Assembly: GCF_026248825.1 (NCBI RefSeq)
Contig: NZ_CP110973.1
Coordinates: 1,240,001 to 1,304,000, forward strand
Length of the DNA stretch: 64,000 nucleotides
DNA from: Larkinella insperata
GTDB lineage: Bacteria > Bacteroidota > Bacteroidia > Cytophagales > Spirosomataceae
Direction: 5' to 3'
A program made the position numbers and the translations under genes. This document shows, one piece after another, positions 34,891 through 43,512 of the stretch. The notes below the pieces were generated by a model. The model saw only the letters and a program-made list of their open reading frames with translations. It was not told where the DNA came from and did not search any database. Each line of letters begins with the position of its first letter. Positions within the stretch are counted from its first letter, which is position 1.

Positions 34891-37785
34891 GTGACAGAAA
34901 ACAACACCGCCCGCAACACCGGGCTTACCGACATTGAACTGACGGGCTACGAGCAGATTGAGGTATTAGGCGCCCGTGAACACAACCTGAAAAATATTGA
35001 CGTTACCATTCCCCGCAATAAACTGGTGGTGGTGACGGGAATTAGCGGCAGCGGCAAATCGTCGCTGGCATTTGATACGATTTATGCCGAAGGACAGCGC
35101 CGGTACATGGAAAGCTTTTCGGCCTACGCCCGCTCGTTCATCGGCAACATGGAACGGCCCGATGTGGATAAAATCAACGGCCTGAGTCCGGTGATCTCCA
35201 TTGAGCAGAAAACTACGTCCAAGAACCCCCGCTCGACGGTCGGCACGACCACCGAGATTTACGACTTTCTGCGGCTGTTGTACGCCCGCGCCGGAGAAGC
35301 GTTCTCGTACGTGACGGGCCGAAAAATGGAGCGTCAATCCCAGGATCAGATCATTGATACGATTCTGACCCACTACGCCAACAAGAAACTGACGCTGCTG
35401 GCGCCGATCGTGAAAGGCCGGAAAGGTCACTACCGCGAGTTGTTCGTGCAGATTGCCAAGCTGGGTTATACCAAAGTGCGCGTCGACGGCGTCGTGCAGG
35501 ATATTGCGCCGAAGATGCAGCTCGACCGGTATAAGGTCCACGATGTTGAAATTGTGATTGACCGAATTGTTCCCAAGCCGGAAGACCGGTATCGTTTAAG
35601 TCAATCCGTGCAGACGGCATTGAAGCAGGGGAAGGGCGCCATGCAGATTCTTGATGAGAAAAACGAGCTGACGTATTTCTCCCAAAACCTGATGGACCCC
35701 GAATCCGGCATTAGCTACGACGAACCGTCACCCAACACGTTTTCGTTTAACTCGCCCTACGGTTCCTGCCCGGTTTGTAACGGCCTGGGAGTCATTGAAG
35801 AAATTACGGAAGAATCGGTCATTCCGGATAAATCGTTGAGCATCAGCCGGGGGGCCATTGCTCCGCTGGGCGAATACCGCGAACTCTGGTTTTTCCGGGA
35901 GATTGAGGTTATCCTGAAAAAATACAAGCTCAGCCTGACGACGCCGGTTGAAAAATACCCGCCCGATCTGCTGCACGCGCTGCTCTACGGAACCGAGGAC
36001 GAATCCACCATGCCGTCGAAGAAGTTTCCGGGGCAGGACTATTATAATTTCAAATTCGAGGGCGTCATTACCTTCCTCAAACGCCAGCAGGAAACGGCGG
36101 ATACGGGCGGGCGCTCCGACAAAATTCAGGAGTGGCTGAAGGATTTTACGGTGGTGAAAACCTGCCCGGAGTGCAACGGCGCCCGGTTGAAAAAGGAATC
36201 GCTGTACTTCCGGATCGACAACAAAAACATCTCCGAGCTGGCCCGGATGGACATTACCGAACTGTCCGCCTGGATGACGGATCTGGAAAGCCGCCTGTCG
36301 GATCGCCAGAACGTGATTGCCAAGGAAATTCTGAAAGAAATCCGCAAACGGATCGGCTTTCTGCTCGATATTGGCCTGGATTACCTCATGCTCGACCGCC
36401 CGCTGCGGACGCTTTCCGGCGGGGAAGCACAACGGATCCGGCTGGCGACGCAGATTGGCACCCAACTCGTTGGCGTTCTGTACATCATGGACGAACCCAG
36501 CATTGGACTGCACCAACGCGATAACGTGAAGCTGATCGATTCGCTGAAAAACCTGCGCGACCTGGGCAATACGGTGCTGGTGGTTGAGCACGACAAAGAC
36601 ATGATGCTGGAGTCGGACTTTATTCTGGACATTGGTCCGGGAGCCGGTCGACACGGCGGGCAGGTCGTTGGCGCCGGAACACCGGAGCAGTTTTTGCAAA
36701 ACGGCAGCACCACGGCGGCTTACTTGAGTGGTCGCCGGGCCATCGAGGTACCGAAAGAACGCCGGAAAGGTAACGGCGGTCAGCTAATTATTAAAGGAGC
36801 AACCGGCCACAACCTCAAGAATGTAACGTTGAAGTTACCGTTGGGGCAAATGATTTGCATTACCGGCGTGTCGGGCAGTGGCAAATCGTCGCTGATTCAC
36901 GAGACGTTGTTTCCCATCCTGAACAAGCATTTTTACAAGTCGAAGCGCGAAGCACTGGCGTTCAAGGCGGTGGAAGGGCTTGAGCACCTGGACAAAGTGA
37001 TTGAGGTAGACCAGTCGCCGATTGGCCGCACTCCCCGTTCGAACCCGGCAACGTATACCGGCATGTTCTCCGAGATTCGCACCCTGTTTGCGGAACTCCC
37101 GGAAGCCAAAATTCGGGGCTACAAACCGGGGCGGTTTTCGTTCAACGTCAAAGGGGGCCGCTGCGAGGAATGCGAAGGAGCCGGGATGAAGAAAATTGAA
37201 ATGGAGTTTTTGCCGGACGTGCACGTCATGTGCGAAACCTGCAAGGGCAAACGCTTCAACCGCGAAACGCTGGAGGTTCGTTTCAAAGGCAAATCCATCG
37301 CCGACGTGCTAGACATGACCGTTGAACAATCGCTCGAGTTTTTCACCAGCCAGCCGAAGATTCTCCGTAAAGTCCAGACGCTGAACGACGTGGGGCTGGG
37401 CTACATTACGCTCGGTCAACACGCGACGACGCTCTCGGGCGGGGAAGCGCAGCGGGTGAAGCTGGCGGAAGAACTCTCGAAGAAAGATACCGGCAAGACC
37501 CTCTACATCCTCGATGAGCCCACCACCGGACTGCATTTTCAGGATATTTCGTACCTGCTGAATGTTCTGAATAAACTGGCCGACAAAGGCAACACGGTGT
37601 TGATCATTGAACACAACCTGGATGTCATCAAGGTTTCGGACCACGTTATTGACCTGGGACCCGAAGGCGGTAATAAAGGCGGTCAGATCATTGCAGAAGG
37701 CACGCCGGAGAAAGTTGCGAAAGCCAAAGGAAGCTACACCGGCAAGTTTCTGGCTCTGGAATTAGCCGCGGACGGAAACCGTTAA
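34891..37785 (+). CDS. uvrA: Excinuclease ABC subunit A
   Basis: UvrA, the damage-recognition ATPase of nucleotide excision repair, 964 residues. It is read from a GTG start; the upstream sequence gives no better start. Two ABC units are clear: Walker A GISGSGKSS near residue 49 and GVSGSGKSS near 657, signatures LSGGEAQRIRLA and LSGGEAQRVKLA, and Walker B YIMDEPSIGLHQRD and YILDEPTTGLHFQD. Zinc-binding cysteine sets are CPVCNGLG, CPECNGARL, CEECEGAG and CETCKGKRF. Length fits UvrA. Upstream is the ferredoxin reductase gene; downstream an exceptionally long palindromic terminator separates it from proA. No uvrB or uvrC is in the window. Confidence 0.97.
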   Translation: MTENNTARNTGLTDIELTGYEQIEVLGAREHNLKNIDVTIPRNKLVVVTGISGSGKSSLAFDTIYAEGQRRYMESFSAYARSFIGNMERPDVDKINGLSPVISIEQKTTSKNPRSTVGTTTEIYDFLRLLYARAGEAFSYVTGRKMERQSQDQIIDTILTHYANKKLTLLAPIVKGRKGHYRELFVQIAKLGYTKVRVDGVVQDIAPKMQLDRYKVHDVEIVIDRIVPKPEDRYRLSQSVQTALKQGKGAMQILDEKNELTYFSQNLMDPESGISYDEPSPNTFSFNSPYGSCPVCNGLGVIEEITEESVIPDKSLSISRGAIAPLGEYRELWFFREIEVILKKYKLSLTTPVEKYPPDLLHALLYGTEDESTMPSKKFPGQDYYNFKFEGVITFLKRQQETADTGGRSDKIQEWLKDFTVVKTCPECNGARLKKESLYFRIDNKNISELARMDITELSAWMTDLESRLSDRQNVIAKEILKEIRKRIGFLLDIGLDYLMLDRPLRTLSGGEAQRIRLATQIGTQLVGVLYIMDEPSIGLHQRDNVKLIDSLKNLRDLGNTVLVVEHDKDMMLESDFILDIGPGAGRHGGQVVGAGTPEQFLQNGSTTAAYLSGRRAIEVPKERRKGNGGQLIIKGATGHNLKNVTLKLPLGQMICITGVSGSGKSSLIHETLFPILNKHFYKSKREALAFKAVEGLEHLDKVIEVDQSPIGRTPRSNPATYTGMFSEIRTLFAELPEAKIRGYKPGRFSFNVKGGRCEECEGAGMKKIEMEFLPDVHVMCETCKGKRFNRETLEVRFKGKSIADVLDMTVEQSLEFFTSQPKILRKVQTLNDVGLGYITLGQHATTLSGGEAQRVKLAEELSKKDTGKTLYILDEPTTGLHFQDISYLLNVLNKLADKGNTVLIIEHNLDVIKVSDHVIDLGPEGGNKGGQIIAEGTPEKVAKAKGSYTGKFLALELAADGNR

Positions 37786-37793
37786 AACAGTTT

Positions 37794-37860
37794 GGCTCCC
37801 GGCGGTTGGCGATTCAGCATAAAATTTTGCTGAATCGCCAACCGCCGGGAGCCTTTCTTA
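37794..37860 (+). terminator. Very long perfect terminator hairpin between uvrA and proA
   Basis: GGCTCCCGGCGGTTGGCG plus eight more bases at 37794-37819 is perfectly complementary to 37828-37853, giving a 26-bp stem around an 8-base A/T loop, followed by TTTCTTA. An A-rich stretch before it lets it also act for the convergent proA gene. A stem this long without mismatch is unusual for a simple terminator. Confidence 0.85.
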
Positions 37861-37947
37861 TTGGCAGATGAGAAGCTTTCGAATTGGCGAGAAACCGTCT
37901 GACTCACCTTCTGCGGAATCGATTTTTGATCGCTACCAAACTGCTGA

Positions 37948-39198
37948 TTACCAGCGCACCTGTCCGTCGCCAACCACAACCCATTTTTCAGTCACCAGCT
38001 TTTCCAGCGCAAACGGGCCACGGGCGTGCAGTTTTTGGGTTGAAATCCCGATTTCGGCCCCCAGACCAAACACCCCGCCGTCGGTGAAACGGGTGGAAGC
38101 ATTGGCGTACACGGCAGCCGCGTCCACTTCCCCCAGAAAACGGTCGACAAGCGCCGAATCCCGGGAAATAATGGATTCCGAGTGGCGGGATGAATACGTC
38201 TGAATGTGCGACAGGGCTTCATCCAGACCACCAACCACTTTAACGGCGCACTTATAGTCCAGAAACTCCCGCCCAAAATCGCTCAACTGCGCCCGCTGAA
38301 GCGCCGGATACGCAACGGCCGATAAAATCTCGAACGCTTCTTCGTCCGCAAAAACCTCCACGTTCCATTTCGTAAACCCGTCGACCAGCATCGGTAAAAA
38401 CTCGGCCGCAACGGCCCGGTCGACCAGAATACCGTCCAGCGAATTGCAAACCGAGGGGCGCGATACCTTCGCGTTAATTACGATGTCGCGGGCTTTTTCC
38501 AGATCGGCCGTCTGCTCCACGTAGGTATGGCAAACGCCCGCGCCGGTTTCAATGGTCGGCACCAGGGAGTTTTGCCGTACGTACTGAATCAGGGAATCCG
38601 ATCCGCGCGGAATAATGATGTCGATGTACCGCGTGGCCGTCAGCAGTTCGTTGACTACAGCCCGGTCGGGCGGCATCAGCGCAACGGTGGCTGCGGGCAG
38701 GTCAAATTCGGCCAGCACCCGATGAATTAAGCCCACCAACGCCAGGTTGGAATGATGCGCTTCCTTGCCGCCTTTCAGCACACAGGCGTTGCCCGACCGC
38801 AGGCAGAGCGAAGCCACATCAAGCGTCACATTGGGCCGCGATTCGTAGATAACGCCTACGACGCCCAGCGGAACGGCCAGCTTCCGGAGTTGAAGCCCCT
38901 GTTCAATGGTTCGTTCCAGCAACACCTCGCCATTCGGATCGGGCAGTTGGGCCACCGTACGCAGGCTTTCGGCCAAATCAGCAATCCGTTTTTCATTCAG
39001 CAACAGCCGGTCCTTTTTCGGATCGTTATCCGGCATGGCATCCAGGTCTTTCTGGTTTTCCGCCAGAATAGCCGTTGTGTTTTCCAAAACCACGTCCGCC
39101 AATCGATCGAGCAAAGCGGTTTTCTGCTCGGACGACAGGCGCCGGACCGAAGCCGATGCCGACTTCGTTTCCTGAAGAAGAGGAGTTACTGTATTCAT
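37948..39198 (-). CDS. proA: Gamma-glutamyl phosphate reductase
   Basis: ProA, second enzyme of proline synthesis, reduces gamma-glutamyl phosphate to glutamate-5-semialdehyde with NADPH. The 416-residue length is typical. GVVGVIYESRPNVTLDVASLC, RSGNACVLKGGKEA and VCNSLDGILVDRA (catalytic Cys in SVCNSL) are the family motifs, and GPFALEKLVTEKWVVVGDGQ ends the protein. It begins 15 bases after the proB stop, so the two form a proBA operon. Divergent or convergent neighbours are separated by terminators. Confidence 0.96.
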   Translation of the reverse strand: MNTVTPLLQETKSASASVRRLSSEQKTALLDRLADVVLENTTAILAENQKDLDAMPDNDPKKDRLLLNEKRIADLAESLRTVAQLPDPNGEVLLERTIEQGLQLRKLAVPLGVVGVIYESRPNVTLDVASLCLRSGNACVLKGGKEAHHSNLALVGLIHRVLAEFDLPAATVALMPPDRAVVNELLTATRYIDIIIPRGSDSLIQYVRQNSLVPTIETGAGVCHTYVEQTADLEKARDIVINAKVSRPSVCNSLDGILVDRAVAAEFLPMLVDGFTKWNVEVFADEEAFEILSAVAYPALQRAQLSDFGREFLDYKCAVKVVGGLDEALSHIQTYSSRHSESIISRDSALVDRFLGEVDAAAVYANASTRFTDGGVFGLGAEIGISTQKLHARGPFALEKLVTEKWVVVGDGQVRW

Positions 39199-39213
39199 GA
39201 CAATACGGTGTTT

Positions 39214-40242
39214 TTACAAAAGTACAATATCATTGGCATTTGCCACCTCAACATTCTGCTGGTTCAGTTGCGTTACTAAATGGGCCGACGACAAACGGGC
39301 GCGGGCAACGGCCACCGCCGAACCGGCTTCGTCGCAAATCTCAACCACCTCACCCGCAGCAAAATCGCCCTCTACTGCCCGAACGCCAACGGCCAGCAAA
39401 CTGTTCCGCCGGGTCAGGGCCCGAACGGCCCCGGCATCAATCCGCAGAATCCCCGCCGTCAGGCTGCCGCTGCCGAGCCAGCGTTGCCGCGCCGAGGGCG
39501 AGCCCACCTGGGGCGCAAAGGCCGTGCCGGTTTCACCCCGCAACGCCCGTAAAATACCGTCGGGTTGTTTAAGCCCAAAAATAGCAACGCGGATGCCCAT
39601 ACGGGTGGCCAGTTTGGCGAAGGTCAGTTTGGAAGCCATACCGCCCAGCCCCAGGGCCGATTTCTCATCCCGGACGATGCCAAAAACAGCCTCGTCCACC
39701 TGGTTGACCGTGGGGATGATGTGCCCCTCTTCGTCCAGCAAACCGCCCACCGACGTACAGAGCATCAGCGTCGATGCGCCGAAGCCAACGGCCATGAGCG
39801 TGGCTAGTTCGTCGTTGTCGGAAAACTTCAGCTCGCGGTCGCTGACCACGTCGTTTTCGTTAGCGATGGGGATGATGCCGTTTTTCCAAAGCTCCTGCAC
39901 GGTTTCTTTCAGTTGCAGAAACTGCTGCCGATCGGCAAAGTGATGGCGTTCGCAGAGCGTTTGGGCAACCGGAATGTCGTATTGCGAAAAATAACGGTTG
40001 TACACATTCAGCAGGAGCAGGTTGCCCACGGCCGCAGCGGCTTTTCGCTGAGCGATGTCGCCCCGGTATCCCTGGATCAACCCCTTTCCGGCTCCCACGG
40101 CTCCGGACGATACCAGCAAGATGTGGTACGAGTGACGCAGTTCGGCAACCTGCCGGGCAATGTCGGCAATTACGGCTTCGTTCAGCGAACCGTCCGGCAT
40201 GGTAATTGATGCCGTACCGAATTTAATGACTAAGACTGACAC
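39214..40242 (-). CDS. proB: Glutamate 5-kinase
   Basis: ProB phosphorylates glutamate at the first step of proline synthesis. At 342 residues it has an amino-acid-kinase domain (SVLVIKFGTASI, LVSSGAVGAGKGL, IPIANENDVVSDREL, SDNDELATLMA, GLGGMASKL) and a C-terminal PUA domain from about residue 250 (RRNSLLAVGVRAVEGDFAAG). The ATG at 40242 fits the family start. It is located upstream of proA with a short gap and about 96 bases after the aat stop, so an aat–proB–proA transcript is possible. Feedback inhibition by proline is known for the family but not shown here. Confidence 0.95.
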   Translation of the reverse strand: MSVLVIKFGTASITMPDGSLNEAVIADIARQVAELRHSYHILLVSSGAVGAGKGLIQGYRGDIAQRKAAAAVGNLLLLNVYNRYFSQYDIPVAQTLCERHHFADRQQFLQLKETVQELWKNGIIPIANENDVVSDRELKFSDNDELATLMAVGFGASTLMLCTSVGGLLDEEGHIIPTVNQVDEAVFGIVRDEKSALGLGGMASKLTFAKLATRMGIRVAIFGLKQPDGILRALRGETGTAFAPQVGSPSARQRWLGSGSLTAGILRIDAGAVRALTRRNSLLAVGVRAVEGDFAAGEVVEICDEAGSAVAVARARLSSAHLVTQLNQQNVEVANANDIVLL

Positions 40243-40338
40243 GTTTGAATGGAAATAAAAAACATGAACCGATGTATTCCGTCCGCGATGAAGTAAAAGG
40301 AGGTGCGAAAATACGAAAGACTACGGATTTAGAGGAAT

Positions 40339-40971
40339 TTAGCCTAAATCCGGTTGATTTCGAAACGAAGGCTCCAGGACGGCGTCGGCAAAGTGGGCTT
40401 TCTTTTGCAGGCCTTGCTTCAGCAGCTTCATGTATTCCGTGCGCGGGATCTCGATGGCGCCAAACCGCCGGACGTTGTCGTTGATGAACTGGGTGTCCAG
40501 AAGCTCAAAATATTGTTTTCGCAAGATTTCGATCAAGTGGTGAAACGCGACTTTCGACGCATTCGGAACCCGGTAAAACATCGATTCACCAAAAAAAACG
40601 GCGCCCAGTGCAACCCCATACAAGCCACCGACCAGCTTGTTTTCGAGGTAGATTTCTACGCTGTGGGCCATGCCCATCTGGTGCAAATCGACGTAGGCTT
40701 CGATGATTTCTTCGGAGATCCAGGTCCCGTCGTGTTCGGAACGAGGCAACGCGCACGCCCGCATAACTTGCTCAAAATCAGAATCTACCCGAACTTCAAA
40801 CGTTTTTTTGTTTAGTATTGGGCGCAGGGATTTGGCGGGGCGGTAGGTATCTAGAGGAATTATGGCGCGGGGGTCGGGCGAATACCAGTAAAGCGTATTG
40901 TCCGTGTCGGCCATCGGAAAGATTCCGTTTATGTAACCATAAATCAGGTCATCAGAGGACAGACGGTACAT
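40339..40971 (-). CDS. aat: Leucyl/phenylalanyl-tRNA–protein transferase
   Basis: Aat adds Leu or Phe to the N terminus of proteins with Arg or Lys, marking them for ClpS-ClpAP degradation. About 210 residues: DLIYGYINGIFPMADTDN, WYSPDPRAIIPLD, ISEEIIEAYVDLHQMG, AHSVEIYLENKLVGGLYGV, FFGESMFYRVPNASKVAFHH and LLDTQFINDNVRRFGAIEI are family blocks. The start at 40971 is preferred over a TTG at 40998 because a perfect -7 box lies across the latter. The last stretch (AVLEPSFRNQPDLG) is short and variable. Confidence 0.95.
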   Translation of the reverse strand: MYRLSSDDLIYGYINGIFPMADTDNTLYWYSPDPRAIIPLDTYRPAKSLRPILNKKTFEVRVDSDFEQVMRACALPRSEHDGTWISEEIIEAYVDLHQMGMAHSVEIYLENKLVGGLYGVALGAVFFGESMFYRVPNASKVAFHHLIEILRKQYFELLDTQFINDNVRRFGAIEIPRTEYMKLLKQGLQKKAHFADAVLEPSFRNQPDLG

Positions 40972-40995
40972 ACAGGATGCGGAAAGTTCGTATAA

Positions 40996-41003
40996 CAAAT
41001 GTA
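40996..41003 (-). promoter_or_regulatory. -7 box upstream of aat
   Basis: On the minus strand it reads TACATTTG, a perfect TAnnTTTG; the -33 position is TTT rather than TTG. It would start transcription about 18 bases before the aat ATG at 40971, which helps choose that start. Confidence 0.5.
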
Positions 41004-41333
41004 TGAAATTATCGATTGGTAAAAAATGATCAAATCAATGAACGTTTACTCAATATTTTCGTTATCATATTGCACAATCGAAACTATTCATTTATCATTG
41101 TCGCGCTTTTGGGTAATCACAAAAATGGCAACACCTGTCTATATACCGACTTTCTACCACACAACGCCATTTCGGTTCAGGTCCGAAAGGACCCGATCAC
41201 TTTGCTTGCCTACGCGGTGAGCATCCGCCCCTGCGGTTCAGCCCATTCTAATTTCAATTTTCAACAAACTTTTTGATCTCAAATCCTGCCGGTTTACTGC
41301 CGGTCATGGGTTCATTCATTCGATCAATTCACG
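41004..41333 (+). other. Non-coding leader region before the GNAT–argG group
   Basis: About 330 A/T-rich bases. A possible 86-codon frame has no recognisable features. Two structures stand out: GGTCC–GAAA–GGACC at 41180-41193, and a GCGG (41214)–CCGC (41225)–GCGG (41233) set in which the middle element can pair with either neighbour. CTGCCGGT is directly repeated near 41287 and 41298. This may be an untranslated leader, but I cannot identify a known riboswitch. Confidence 0.3.
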
Positions 41334-42038
41334 ATGACTTCTGAAGTAAACAACGATACTTACCTTGTTCAGGTCGCGGATGAAAACCATCTTCAACTCG
41401 CCGAAACGATCTGCAAGGAAATGGAGCAAAGCGCCAAGGCTCGGGGTACGGGGATTGCCAAGCGCTCACCCCTCTACCTGATGGAAAAGATGCTGGAAGG
41501 AAAAGCCATTGTCGCCACCACGAAAGAGGGCGAGTGGGTTGGATTTTGTTACATCGAAACCTGGGAGCACGGAAAGTTTGTGGCAAATTCGGGGCTGATT
41601 GTGCACCCAGAACACCGGAAAAGCGGTATTGCAACCCGCATTAAAAACGAAGCCTTCAAGCTCTCACGCAGAAAATACCCCGACGCCAAGATCATCGGTC
41701 TGACGACGAGCCTGGCCGTCATGAAAATAAACTCTGATTTGGGCTACGAACCCGTAACCCTCAACGAACTGCCCGCTGACGATGCGTTCTGGAAAGGCTG
41801 TTCGAGCTGTGTCAATTACGACATTCTGACCCGGACCAACCGGAAGCACTGTCTGTGCACGGGAATGCTGTACGATCCGGAGCAGCACAAAAAGACAGAG
41901 GTAAAAGAAAACTGGAATTTTCTGAAAGAATCGAAACTCTATGAGCGCTGGATGCGCATCAAACAGCGTATTCTGATGCGTTTTCAGGATCGTCCCCGGA
42001 CGAGGAAGCCCGAGCGTGAGCTGGAAACCGTCGGGTGA
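41334..42038 (+). CDS. GNAT-family N-acetyltransferase next to argG
   Basis: A 234-residue GNAT protein. VADENHLQLAETICKEMEQSA and VGFCYIETWEHGKFVANSGL lead to the acetyl-CoA-binding motif VHPEHRKSGIATRIKNEAF. The second half is unusual: WKGCSSCVNYDIL and KHCLCTGMLYDP hold four cysteines in two C-x1-2-C pairs that could bind zinc. Genes of this kind next to argG in Bacteroidota are thought to serve as the glutamate N-acyltransferase (acetyl or succinyl) that starts arginine synthesis; that is an inference from position. A promoter and about 187 bases separate it from argG. Confidence 0.8.
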   Translation: MTSEVNNDTYLVQVADENHLQLAETICKEMEQSAKARGTGIAKRSPLYLMEKMLEGKAIVATTKEGEWVGFCYIETWEHGKFVANSGLIVHPEHRKSGIATRIKNEAFKLSRRKYPDAKIIGLTTSLAVMKINSDLGYEPVTLNELPADDAFWKGCSSCVNYDILTRTNRKHCLCTGMLYDPEQHKKTEVKENWNFLKESKLYERWMRIKQRILMRFQDRPRTRKPERELETVG

Positions 42039-42103
42039 CAAAGTCATTTCCTGTATTCACGTGATTTTAAGTCCCTTTCGGCGGTTGGCTGGAAGGGATT
42101 TTT

Positions 42104-42111
42104 TAGTTTTG
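42104..42111 (+). promoter_or_regulatory. -7 box upstream of argG
   Basis: TAGTTTTG is a perfect TAnnTTTG; a TTG lies 17 bases before it, slightly short. Transcription would start near 42118, giving a leader of about 105 bases to argG. Confidence 0.5.
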
Positions 42112-42225
42112 TGCCTTACTTATCGAAATCATGGAGCAAAGGGGCACGGGGAATAGGGGCAAAGAAACCCAAGCTCCGCGCCGACGGCCCTCCGCAACTT
42201 TTTTCCATCCGTTCCATAGTTCACC

Positions 42226-43434
42226 GTGATGTCGCAACAAAAAAAAGTAGTTCTTGCGTTTAGTGGAGGTCTCGACACCTCGTTTTGTGTGAAATACCTG
42301 TCGGAAGATCTGGGGTATGAAATTCATTCCGTGCTGGTCGATACAGGCGGTTTTTCGGAGGCTGACCTGAAAGCCATCGAAGAGCGGGCGTATTCGCTGG
42401 GTGTTAAAAACCACGCCACCATCGCCAAAACCAACGATTACTACCAGCAATGTCTGAAATACCTGGTCTATGGCAACGTTCTGAAAAACAACACCTATCC
42501 GCTGAGTGTTAGCGCCGAGCGGATTTTCCAGGCCATCGCCGTGGCCGAATACGCCCGGAGCATCGGCGCCAATGCCATTGCCCACGGTAGCACTGGCGCG
42601 GGCAACGACCAGGTCCGGTTTGACATGGCTTTCCGAATCATTGCGCCCGACGCCGAGATTATCACGCCCATCCGCGACTTGCGGCTCTCGCGTGAAGCCG
42701 AAATTGATTACCTGAAATCAAAAGGCGTGGAGCAGGAGTGGCACAAAGCCGCTTATTCCATCAACAAAGGCTTGTGGGGCACCTCGGTTGGTGGCCGCGA
42801 AACGCTGACATCCGGCGGTTTCCTGCCCGAATCGGCCTGGCCGACCCAGGTGACCAAAACCGAACCGGAACAGATTACGCTGCACTTTGATAAAGGCGAG
42901 TTGCAGGGCATCGGCGACCAACCCGTCGGTGACCCGATTCAGGCAATTCAGCAACTGACCGAGCTAGCCGGACCGTTCGGCATCGGGCGCGATATTCACG
43001 TGGGCGACACCATCATCGGCATCAAAGGCCGGGTTGGCTTCGAAGCCCCTGCCCCGCTGATTATTCTGAAAGCTCACCACGCCATCGAAAAACACGTGCT
43101 GACCAAGTGGCAACAGTATTGGAAAGACCAGATGGCAAACTGGTACGGCACCATGCTCCACGAAGGCCAATTTCTGGACCCCGTCATGCGGAATATCGAA
43201 ACGTTCCTGACCGACACGCAGACTCACGTTACGGGCAAAGTCCACGTTATGCTGGCTCCCTACCGCTTCCAGGTGCTGGGCATCGAATCGCCGTTTGACC
43301 TGATGTCGTCGACCTTCGGCAGCTACGGCGAAATGAACAACGCCTGGACCGGCGACGACGTGCGCGGTTTCTCGAAAGTCATGTCGAATCAGGTCATGAT
43401 CTACGAGAAAGTTAAAGAAGCCAATAATCAATGA
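42226..43434 (+). CDS. argG: Argininosuccinate synthase
   Basis: ArgG joins citrulline and aspartate with ATP to make argininosuccinate. The 402 residues begin MSQQKKVVLAFSGGLDTSFC, the N-type PP-loop; AIAHGSTGAGNDQVRFD, GVEQEWHKAAYSINKGLWG and GRETLTSGGFLPESAW follow. The stop lies inside the left arm of an unusual inverted repeat. The gene order GNAT–argG–glycosyltransferase–argC differs from the usual run of arg genes by the insertion of a sugar transferase gene. Confidence 0.96.
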   Translation: MMSQQKKVVLAFSGGLDTSFCVKYLSEDLGYEIHSVLVDTGGFSEADLKAIEERAYSLGVKNHATIAKTNDYYQQCLKYLVYGNVLKNNTYPLSVSAERIFQAIAVAEYARSIGANAIAHGSTGAGNDQVRFDMAFRIIAPDAEIITPIRDLRLSREAEIDYLKSKGVEQEWHKAAYSINKGLWGTSVGGRETLTSGGFLPESAWPTQVTKTEPEQITLHFDKGELQGIGDQPVGDPIQAIQQLTELAGPFGIGRDIHVGDTIIGIKGRVGFEAPAPLIILKAHHAIEKHVLTKWQQYWKDQMANWYGTMLHEGQFLDPVMRNIETFLTDTQTHVTGKVHVMLAPYRFQVLGIESPFDLMSSTFGSYGEMNNAWTGDDVRGFSKVMSNQVMIYEKVKEANNQ

Positions 43435-43507
43435 TGAACGACGGGTTATGAATGATGAATTAGCGGGGAAAGATCCAATAGTTCATCATTCACAACCCAT
43501 CGTTCAT
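43434..43507. repeat. 26-bp imperfect inverted repeat between argG and the glycosyltransferase gene
   Basis: Left arm 43434-43459 (starting ATGAACGACGGG) and right arm 43482-43507 (ending CATCGTTCAT) match at 24 of 26 pairs around a 22-base loop. The two mismatches are C·A and A·C. The arms use repeated words (ATGAATGATGAA). No T-run follows, so it is not a standard terminator. It could be a member of a dispersed intergenic palindrome family. Confidence 0.75.
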
Positions 43508-43512
43508 AATTC

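Noticed and set aside
41016..41276. 86-codon frame between aat and the GNAT gene
   Set aside because: No similarity or typical composition; the region is A/T-rich and looks like a leader. Only described as non-coding.
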